This document shows, one piece after another, positions 14,865-20,663 of a stretch of DNA of 20,663 nt. Each line of letters opens with the position of its first letter. Position 1 is the first letter of the stretch. This stretch comes from JBHGBB01 sp041946755. Its GTDB lineage: Bacteria; UBP4; UBA4092; JAOAEQ01. The stretch is from assembly GCA_041946755.1 (NCBI GenBank), contig JBHGBB010000046.1, positions 1-20,663 on the forward strand, read 5' to 3'. A program made the position numbers and the translations under genes. Below the pieces are notes generated by a model, which worked only from the letters and a program-made list of their open reading frames with translations, was not told the DNA's origin and did not search any database.

Positions 14865-14932
14865 GGTGAAGTAAACAATTTCATGGTTTATTTCGTCTTT
14901 CATCTAGAAAACAAATTCAAAGGAGAAATAAA

Positions 14933-16144
14933 ATGAAAAAGATTATTATTATCGCCATAGGTTTAATCATTATCATCGGCGCTGCAATTATCATATTTCA
15001 ATTCCAATCGAAATCTGAAGTAACTTCTGCGGTAGTCGCAATACCGCAACCGATTGGAACCAATGCTGCGAGTTATGACCAGGGATACCAGTTATTCCTG
15101 CTAGGGAAAGATAAAAAGGCTCTGGAATATTTCAATCAAGCACTTGCCAGCGATTCATCAAATCTCAAAGCATGGTGTTATAAAGGGAAAGTCTTATATA
15201 ATTTAAATCGAAATGATGAAGCCATAGCCGCATTTGATACCGCATTACAACTGGATAAAGATTGTATCTATGCATTAGTTGGGAAAGCGCGAGTGGTAAA
15301 AAAGCTTGGTAAAGATGAGGAATATAACGCACTCTTAGACCAAGCGGTTAAATTAATGCCGAAAGAAAATGATGCATTTAGCTATTTCAGTCGAGGACTG
15401 GCTAATCGCCGGAATAAGAAAAATGACCAGGCGATTGCCGATTATACCGAAGCGATTAAACTCGACCCGCAATTTGCGGAAGGGTATCTCGAACGAGGGA
15501 TTACTCATTTCTTAAAAAACAATCCCACTCAAGCAATAGCCGATTATGATGCCGGCATAAAACTGAATCCGAACTATGTTGAAGCGTATATCGAACGAGG
15601 AATGGCTAACGGTTCATTACATAATTATGAACAAGCCAATGCTGATTTTAGTCAGGTTCTAAAAATCAATCCCCAATATACCGATGCCTATTTCCAACGC
15701 GGACTGATTTCGGTTTTAGCGCATAATTACCAGCAAGCGATAGCAGATTATACCAAAGCCATAGATACAGATACCTCCTATGCTTTCGTCTATAAAGAAC
15801 GCGGAATTGCTTATGCTATGCTAAAAGAAGACGATAAAGCACTCGCCGATTATTCTAAAGCAATAGAACTCGATCCAAAAAGTACCGCCGCGTATAGTCT
15901 CCGCGGGAGTTTTTATGTTTCCCGAAGAAAATATGACCTGGCGATAAACGATTTGACCGAACGAATCAAACTCGATCCGCAAGATGCCATCGGATATTGG
16001 GATCGGGGAAATGCCTATTTAGCGAAACAAGATTATCCCGCAGCGAAACAGGATTTTGCTAAAGCCATTGAACTAGACCCGACCGGAAATGCCGGCAAAT
16101 ATGCGAAAGTAAAACTGCTACAAATGCAAAAGCGCGGGTATTAA
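14933..16144 (+). CDS. Membrane-anchored TPR repeat protein
   Basis: The product has 403 residues. An N-terminal signal anchor (KKIIIIAIGLIIIIGAAIII, ~2-24) is followed by about ten 34-residue tetratricopeptide repeats from ~residue 46 to the end. They carry the usual W/Y-x-x-x-G-x-x-x, A-I-A-D-Y and A-I-x-L-D-P positions. The domain should lie outside the cytoplasmic membrane and mediate protein binding. No enzymatic domain is present. AAAGGAG before ATG 14933 is a strong SD. It is the first gene after the consensus promoter and precedes the GntR repressor by ~125 bp. TPR proteins of this make-up are widespread, so the partner cannot be named. Confidence 0.93.
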   Translation: MKKIIIIAIGLIIIIGAAIIIFQFQSKSEVTSAVVAIPQPIGTNAASYDQGYQLFLLGKDKKALEYFNQALASDSSNLKAWCYKGKVLYNLNRNDEAIAAFDTALQLDKDCIYALVGKARVVKKLGKDEEYNALLDQAVKLMPKENDAFSYFSRGLANRRNKKNDQAIADYTEAIKLDPQFAEGYLERGITHFLKNNPTQAIADYDAGIKLNPNYVEAYIERGMANGSLHNYEQANADFSQVLKINPQYTDAYFQRGLISVLAHNYQQAIADYTKAIDTDTSYAFVYKERGIAYAMLKEDDKALADYSKAIELDPKSTAAYSLRGSFYVSRRKYDLAINDLTERIKLDPQDAIGYWDRGNAYLAKQDYPAAKQDFAKAIELDPTGNAGKYAKVKLLQMQKRGY

Positions 16145-16147
16145 ATA

Positions 16148-16250
16148 AAGATAATTAAAAATGAAGAATTAAAAATTAAAAATAAAAGGGATTATTTATA
16201 ATAAAAACCAAAATCCGACATTCTTAGCTCTTAATTCTTAATTCTTAATT
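16148..16250. repeat. Heptamer-unit inverted repeat in the spacer
   Basis: The left part reads as 7-mers close to ATTAAAA/ATGAAGA, and the right part as TCTTAAT repeated (TCTTAATTCTTAATTCTTAA). The two parts are roughly complementary, so the spacer could fold into one long imperfect AT-rich hairpin. Confidence 0.6.
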
Positions 16251-16269
16251 GGTAAAAGTGGTGCTAACT

Positions 16270-16650
16270 ATGTTTATCTTAATCGATACTGCAAGCGGTT
16301 TACCCATCTATCTGCAAATCATTAATCAAATCAAATATTCTATCGCCATGGAAGCGATTAAATCCGGAGACCAACTGCCATCAGTTCGTGAACTCGCCAG
16401 CCAACTCCGGGTGAATCCGAATACGGTTGCGAAAGCATACACCGAACTGGAACGAGACGGTATCGTATTCACCAAACGCGGAGAAGGAACCTTTGTTTCC
16501 GATATTGGCGTTGCATTGAGTGAGGAAGAAAAGAATAGAATCATAGCAGAAATGTTGAATCGAACTTTGGTGCAAGCATATCATTTAAACTTAACTGCGG
16601 ATAGAGTTAAAGATATTTTTAATAATGAAATAGAAAAAATAAAAATTTAA
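16270..16650 (+). CDS. GntR-family transcriptional regulator, YtrA subfamily
   Basis: The start ATG 16270 (MFILIDTASGLPIYLQIINQI) fits the family. A TTG at 16249 and GTGs at 16258 and 16261 are possible extensions without an SD. The 126-residue product has an N-terminal winged helix-turn-helix (GDQLPSVRELASQLRVNPNTVAKAYTELERDGIV, then the wing KRGEGTFVS) and only a short helical tail (~40 residues). This is the YtrA layout, with no large effector domain. YtrA repressors typically control linked ABC transporters, and an ABC ATPase and permeases follow in this operon. It probably binds AGTGT-N6-ACACT at 14849-14864. Its stop lies just before the pseudopilin start. Confidence 0.94.
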   Translation: MFILIDTASGLPIYLQIINQIKYSIAMEAIKSGDQLPSVRELASQLRVNPNTVAKAYTELERDGIVFTKRGEGTFVSDIGVALSEEEKNRIIAEMLNRTLVQAYHLNLTADRVKDIFNNEIEKIKI

Positions 16651-16667
16651 CGATGGAAGGTTATACC

Positions 16668-17258
16668 GTGATATACCATGGATTCACCTTGATTGAGTTA
16701 TTACTGGTGATAGCTATAATTGCGATCTTGGCGGCGATAGCAATCCCGAATTTCATGGCGGCTCAAATCCGGGCTAAAGTATCTGGCGTTAAAAGCGAAT
16801 TAAAAATGATCGTCACGGCTGTTGAAGCCTATCATATAGATAATACAGCATATCCACCGTATCATTACAATCAGACCGGATTCTATCTTGGTGGTTGGGT
16901 AACAGTTTGGCCTATGGCAGAACCGTTTAATGGGGCGAATCCGGTTACTACTCCAATTACCTATATAACGAAAATGCCCAAAGATCCGTTCTATACTCCA
17001 TCGGATGGAGACCCGTTTGAAAGCCGGAATTATGGGTATGTCAATTGGGACCAAGCCCAAGCTCTAATAGCCGATGATGATTTTGCCGCTGCACGCCAGA
17101 AATATGGTTCTTATCGTATTCATTCGATAGGTCCGGACCGTCTAGGCCCGGATTTTGGGCTCGCATATGACCCGACAAATGGAATTACCAGTCATGGAGA
17201 TATTTTCTATACAGCCAAAAACGGATTTGATAGTTATGGTCAGGTGACTACACAATAG
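16668..17258 (+). CDS. GspG-like pseudopilin in the ABC operon
   Basis: GTG 16668 is preferred because GGAAGG lies 7 nt upstream. ATG 16653, five codons earlier and 2 bp after the GntR stop, has no SD. The product is ~196 residues with a very short leader (MIYHG), prepilin peptidase site G|FTLIELLLVIAIIAILAA and Glu5. The body is again GspG-like (AYHIDNTAYPPYH, PITYITKMPKDPF, SIGPDRLGPDFG) with the tail YDPTNGITSHGDIF. It is paralogous to the pseudopilin at 11560-12126. A pseudopilin translated right behind a transcription factor and ahead of an ABC transporter is unusual. Its role could be assembly of a short fibre or display at the membrane, but the sequence does not decide. Confidence 0.92.
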   Translation: MIYHGFTLIELLLVIAIIAILAAIAIPNFMAAQIRAKVSGVKSELKMIVTAVEAYHIDNTAYPPYHYNQTGFYLGGWVTVWPMAEPFNGANPVTTPITYITKMPKDPFYTPSDGDPFESRNYGYVNWDQAQALIADDDFAAARQKYGSYRIHSIGPDRLGPDFGLAYDPTNGITSHGDIFYTAKNGFDSYGQVTTQ

Positions 17259-17389
17259 TGGATTAAAGAATCTGAATCAATTGATTCATCAGGCTTTATT
17301 TACGAAATCATCTTAATCAATCGAATGATTTAGCATGCTTCGCGACTTTAGATTATAAAATAGAGTAAAAATATAATACGGGGAAGAGT

Positions 17390-18715
17390 ATGGCTTATAG
17401 AATAAAATTAATTCCGGGAATAATTGTCTTAATACTTATTCTTCCAATAATATATCTTACTTATGATCGGTCATTGATACCGCCAGCACCGACTTGGACT
17501 TCACCTGATTATGTTCCCGGCGAGACTTGGGAACAGTATGCTACTCGATACTTGCAAATCAGCAAACAACCGAATGCTTTAGAACACTATTTAAATGCTT
17601 TCTCTTCGCTAACGGTTGACCCGTATAATAAAGGATGGAGTTCACTTAGACCGATTCTGAATAGTGGCTGGGATAAAGAGTATCCTGAAGTTGAGAAATT
17701 ATTAACCTTAAATCAGAAGGCAATTCAGGAGATTCTTACTGGGACAAAATTACCGTATCGCGAATTTCCACCATCACCTTTTGGCGAAAAATCGCCTGAT
17801 TTTTCGGTTGCTTATGAGAAAATGCAGCCGTTAGGAAACCTGATCGCTTTAGCCGGAAAAAAATCTGAGCATGATAGCCGATTCCGAGATGCGATGGAAT
17901 TTTATCTTGCGGGAATCAAGTTTGGTAAAGAAATCAGTCAGAAAACCCAATATTTTAATTTTATGCTGAATGGTATCTCGATGATGAATACCAACGCTCG
18001 TGCTCTTTTAGAACTTACTAAATCCGGTAAATTACCCGTGACTGATTATCGTCAAATTATTCAAGAGTTAGATAAGGTTGAACGAGAACAAATAACTTAT
18101 GCGGATGAAATCGAAGCGATGTATCGCGAGATTTATACCAGAGATTATTATCATACCGCTCATCCCATCCAATATTATAACGAGCTTCACCCAGAAGCAA
18201 AAGGGCGGGAATTTACGGGAATCCAGAATTATTCAAAATCATATTGTGTTAGCTATATTTATTTCAATCGCGGGAGAATCCTTGCGGATGATTATAACTT
18301 TTTCAATGATATGCTGAAGAGCGAAACAAGGAAATCGAATCCCGAATCAACAGTTAATAAAATGAAAGTGAGAGAACCGCAGAATAACTATTTTAATACA
18401 AAAACAATTACATACCTCGTTGCTGGTCTTGCATCACTACAACGTGAGGTAACCTTACTCCGATTAGCCCAACTCGAAGCGGCTATACAGACATATCGAT
18501 TAGAAAAGAAACAATGGCCGAATTCACAGGATGATTTAAAATCATATCTCCAGCCAATACCGCTTGACCCTTATACCGATAAACCATTTCTTTGGACTAA
18601 GAATTCAGCGAATCAACCGATTATATATAGTTTCGGCCCTGACCGAGCGGATAATATGGCAAAACTGGTTTATGACCCGACGAATGGAACGATTAGCAAC
18701 GGAGATATATTTTAA
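17390..18715 (+). CDS. Membrane-anchored hypothetical protein with pseudopilin-like C-terminal domain
   Basis: The 441-residue product starts at ATG 17390, just after GGGGAAG. Residues ~7-25 form one membrane anchor (IIVLILILPIIYLTY). The ~320-residue central region is helical and unrecognised. The last ~85 residues resemble the body of a GspG pseudopilin without its N-terminal helix: LAQLEAAIQTYRLEKKQWPN, DLKSYLQPIPLDPYTDKPF, IYSFGPDRADN and the tail YDPTNGTISNGDIF. That tail is shared with both pseudopilins in the window. The protein lacks a prepilin peptidase site. I infer an outward-facing protein that either carries a captured GspG-type domain or docks to the neighbouring pseudopilin. 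Co-transcription with that gene is likely (131 bp gap). Confidence 0.85.
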   Translation: MAYRIKLIPGIIVLILILPIIYLTYDRSLIPPAPTWTSPDYVPGETWEQYATRYLQISKQPNALEHYLNAFSSLTVDPYNKGWSSLRPILNSGWDKEYPEVEKLLTLNQKAIQEILTGTKLPYREFPPSPFGEKSPDFSVAYEKMQPLGNLIALAGKKSEHDSRFRDAMEFYLAGIKFGKEISQKTQYFNFMLNGISMMNTNARALLELTKSGKLPVTDYRQIIQELDKVEREQITYADEIEAMYREIYTRDYYHTAHPIQYYNELHPEAKGREFTGIQNYSKSYCVSYIYFNRGRILADDYNFFNDMLKSETRKSNPESTVNKMKVREPQNNYFNTKTITYLVAGLASLQREVTLLRLAQLEAAIQTYRLEKKQWPNSQDDLKSYLQPIPLDPYTDKPFLWTKNSANQPIIYSFGPDRADNMAKLVYDPTNGTISNGDIF

Positions 18716-18735
18716 TCGATATAATTTAAGATAAC

Positions 18736-18828
18736 GAAAGAACGGAGATACGAAAGAGCGTAAGAACATAAAATTTATAATTATTCTTTTTGTTATTCCA
18801 CTTTGTTCTTCCGTTCTTCCGTTCTTTA
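18736..18828. repeat. Octamer-unit inverted repeat in the spacer
   Basis: The right arm has three 8 bp units (GTTCTTCC, GTTCTTCC, GTTCTTTA; 18805-18828). The left arm (from 18736) holds degenerate units of the complementary sequence (GAAAGAAC, GGAGATAC, GAAAGAGC, GTAAGAAC). AAAGAACGGA (18737-18746) and TCCGTTCTTT (18818-18827) pair perfectly. Confidence 0.7.
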
Positions 18829-18859
18829 GTTCTATAGTTTATTCTATAGGAGGAAAACT

Positions 18860-19750
18860 ATGTCGGAGAATGCAATAGCAGTGCAGAATTTAGTTCGGAA
18901 GTTTGGGAAAACGGTTGCCGTAGACCATGTTAGTTTGCAGGTTAAAAAAGGGAGCATCTATGGTTTTTTAGGCGAGAATGGTGCCGGGAAAACTACCACC
19001 ATAAAAATGATGCTCGGGCTCCTGAAACCGACTGAAGGGTCGATAGAAGTCTTGGATTTCAATCCGATCAAAGATGCAGTGGATATCAAGAAGCGGGTAG
19101 GGTATGTCCCGGAAGACCAGACCATGTATAACTGGATGACGGTTTCTGAAATCTGCTCATTTACCGGCAGTTTCTATCCTACCTGGAATAAGAAACTGGC
19201 TGACGATTTATTAACCCGGTTCGATCTGCCGAAATCGAAAAAAATCAAAACCTTATCTCGCGGAATGCAGGCGAAAGTGATGTTAACCCTAGCGCTAGCC
19301 CATGAACCGCAACTGCTGATCCTCGATGATCCTACTTCCGGTCTGGATGCCATTGTTCGCCGTGAATTCTTGGAGAGTGTAGTCGACTTGATTCAGCAGG
19401 AAGGCAGAACGGTTTTCTTCTCATCCCATATTATCAATGAAGTTGAACGAGTTTCCGATTATATCGGGATCATCCATTGCGGGAAAATGGTTATCGAAAC
19501 CGACCTGGAACAACTGAAACAGCAGACTAAAAAAATCAGATTGATTTTCGAATCGACTCCACCGGATGCGGGAACCTTCTCCGGATTATTGAAATCTGAA
19601 AAAAGCGCCCATGAATTAGTGTTAACCATCGCAGATTATACCGCCCAGAAATTAACCGAATTGCAGAACCGGTTCCAGGCGAAATCGGCTGAAGTTGCCG
19701 ACCTGAGTCTGGAAGATATTTTCGTTGAATACTGTCGGAAGAAAAACTAA
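18860..19750 (+). CDS. ABC transporter ATP-binding protein (ABC-2 exporter type)
   Basis: The 296-residue product starts at ATG 18860 with TAGGAGG 6 nt upstream. It has Walker A GENGAGKTT (38-46), Q-loop region VGYVPEDQ (80-87), signature LSRGMQAK (132-139), Walker B LLILDDPTSGLD (152-163) and switch His190 in SSHI. The residue after the Walker B Asp is Asp157 instead of the usual catalytic Glu. A ~100-residue C-terminal domain of the DrrA/YtrB type follows. It should power the ABC-2 permeases encoded next, with a substrate that cannot be named. Control by the YtrA-type GntR protein in the same operon is expected. Confidence 0.95.
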   Translation: MSENAIAVQNLVRKFGKTVAVDHVSLQVKKGSIYGFLGENGAGKTTTIKMMLGLLKPTEGSIEVLDFNPIKDAVDIKKRVGYVPEDQTMYNWMTVSEICSFTGSFYPTWNKKLADDLLTRFDLPKSKKIKTLSRGMQAKVMLTLALAHEPQLLILDDPTSGLDAIVRREFLESVVDLIQQEGRTVFFSSHIINEVERVSDYIGIIHCGKMVIETDLEQLKQQTKKIRLIFESTPPDAGTFSGLLKSEKSAHELVLTIADYTAQKLTELQNRFQAKSAEVADLSLEDIFVEYCRKKN

Positions 19751-19842
19751 TTATAAACGATTCAAACGGATTGCTACGGATTCATACGGAACAAACATTA
19801 TCCGGCTGTATCAGTTAAAATACGTTTACATCTGAGATTAAT
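19751..19842. repeat. Spacer with ~10 bp ACGGATTCAT units
   Basis: Units ACGATTCAA, ACGGATTGCT, ACGGATTCAT and ACGGAACAAA follow each other from about 19758, with a partial complement (TCCGGCTGTAT) downstream. It has the same style as the 7 bp and 8 bp repeats in earlier spacers of this operon. Confidence 0.5.
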
Positions 19843-20508
19843 ATGTTTAAATCCTTACTCTGGAAAGAATGGCGGGAAAACAGAACCATTATTCTCGGTG
19901 CATTATGTAGTATTCTGGGATTGTCCTTGATATTCTATCTCGCTTTAAGAAAGATAGGAGATGCATCGGCATTAGTCATTTTATATATTTGGCTGGGACA
20001 TATCCTGATCCCGACTATTGCCGCGGGTATAACAGCAAACATGTTTAGCCGGGAGAAAAATAAATCGGATCTAGAGTATCTCTTTAGTCTGCCGGTATCG
20101 AAGTCTAAAATATGGTGGACTAAAATTGCGATTGGGATTGGAACAAGTTTATTGTTTTGCTGCATCCTCTCCATATTATTGGCGAGTATAACCAATTTCG
20201 AGCATAAAGAGGATTATTTCCCACTGGTTGCGATTTTATCGCTGGCGATGATGATGATCGCTTTTTCTGTGAGTACCTTAACCAGTGTTATCGGAACAAG
20301 ATCAGGTACCGCAACATTCTATGGAGTAGCAATGGCTATTGGTAGTTACTTATCAAGCGTATTTGTAGTCAAACATATTGATATTCCGATGATCTATATT
20401 TTCAATAAGCACTTAGGAATCCCGGATTTTGTCTTGATATTCCTGATGATAGCATGCGGATTAACAATCATTTGTTCGTTCATATCATATTTTCGATTTG
20501 GACGTTAA
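19843..20508 (+). CDS. ABC-2 type permease, first copy
   Basis: The 221-residue product has about six hydrophobic segments. It opens with MFKSLLWKEWRENR, the KEW-R motif typical of ABC-2 permeases, and has FSREKNKSDLEYLFSLPVSKSKIWWTK in the first cytoplasmic loop, a signature of this family (Yhh/YtrC-like). It follows the ATPase by 92 bp and pairs with it to form an exporter. The SD is weak (GAGATTAAT). The second copy downstream suggests a heterodimeric membrane part. Confidence 0.92.
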   Translation: MFKSLLWKEWRENRTIILGALCSILGLSLIFYLALRKIGDASALVILYIWLGHILIPTIAAGITANMFSREKNKSDLEYLFSLPVSKSKIWWTKIAIGIGTSLLFCCILSILLASITNFEHKEDYFPLVAILSLAMMMIAFSVSTLTSVIGTRSGTATFYGVAMAIGSYLSSVFVVKHIDIPMIYIFNKHLGIPDFVLIFLMIACGLTIICSFISYFRFGR

Positions 20509-20579
20509 ATAACCCGAATAGTAGCCGATAATTCGAATAATATATCTCAAAATATTAGCTATCATTCGATTCATTTGCT

Positions 20580-20663
20580 ATGTATAAATCCTTACTCCGG
20601 AAAGAATGGCGGGAAAACCAATCGATATTTATCGGTGCGATCGCCAGTATCATTTTGCTTTCA
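20580..20663 (+). CDS. ABC-2 type permease, second copy (partial, right window edge)
   Basis: ATG 20580 opens a frame of 28 codons to the edge, encoding MYKSLLRKEWREN then a hydrophobic start. The first ~39 nt are nearly identical to the start of the permease at 19843, which indicates tandem duplication. There is a 71 bp gap and no clear SD. Confidence 0.85.
   Translation, partial: MYKSLLRKEWRENQSIFIGAIASIILLS

Larger units (their letters stand above)
14081..14932. other. Long non-coding divergent region with hairpin cluster
   Basis: This 852 bp region separates the minus-strand maturase from the plus-strand TPR operon. It contains the maturase promoters and leader (14081-14261), an AT-rich segment, six palindromes (14431-14789) and the TPR-gene promoter (14831-14859). 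The only sizeable frame, 94 codons at 14328-14612, has no SD, runs through the palindromes and has a composition typical of AT-rich noise. I treat the region as non-coding. Confidence 0.6.

Noticed and set aside
16148..16250. Miniature transposon (MITE) ends
   Set aside because: No target-site duplication and the same sequence is not repeated elsewhere in the window. Short-unit expansion explains it better.
1..20663. tRNA or rRNA genes
   Set aside because: No cloverleaf with a GTTC-type T-loop and no conserved rRNA segments were seen on either strand by eye.

Overview
The window is AT-rich bacterial DNA, about 38-40 % G+C by eye, with dense genes and good Shine-Dalgarno (SD) sites before many of them. 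Two GspG-like pseudopilins end in a YDPTNG-T-x-S-x-GDI tail, and there are large DUF4398-like and TPR repeat proteins and several rare start codons (GTG, TTG). This fits a poorly cultured Gram-negative lineage such as Sumerlaeota, Hydrogenedentota, Omnitrophota or another PVC/FCB-adjacent phylum. The sequence alone does not fix the phylum.

Layout. 1-4395 (minus): an envelope-type block with a very large lipoprotein built of ~72-residue repeats (cut by the left edge), a small helical protein and an exported double-CxxC protein. 4757-5308 (plus): hslV without hslU. 5341-6669 (minus): an exported TPR protein ending in a lytic transglycosylase domain whose two halves are in swapped order. 6901-12126 (minus): a likely operon of pseudopilin, SBP_bac_5 lipoprotein, membrane histidine kinase and REC/HD-GYP response regulator, which reads as a sensor-to-c-di-GMP pathway.

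12513-14261 (minus) is the most unusual locus. A radical SAM/SPASM maturase is followed by a 21-codon GTG-start gene that was too short for normal ORF calling. It has a perfect SD, a C-terminus ERVCLWFKY and a strong terminator after it. I read this pair as a candidate RiPP (ribosomally made, modified peptide) system. 14431-14789 is a non-coding stretch packed with long palindromes.

14831-20663 (plus): an apparent operon with a consensus sigma-70 promoter carrying AGTGT-N6-ACACT over the -10 box. It encodes a TPR protein, a YtrA-type GntR repressor, a pseudopilin, a membrane-anchored protein with a pseudopilin-like tail, an ABC ATPase and two tandem ABC-2 permeases (the second cut by the right edge). 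The layout suggests a GntR-controlled transporter operon that has taken in pilin-like genes. Its intergenic spacers carry short-unit inverted repeats.
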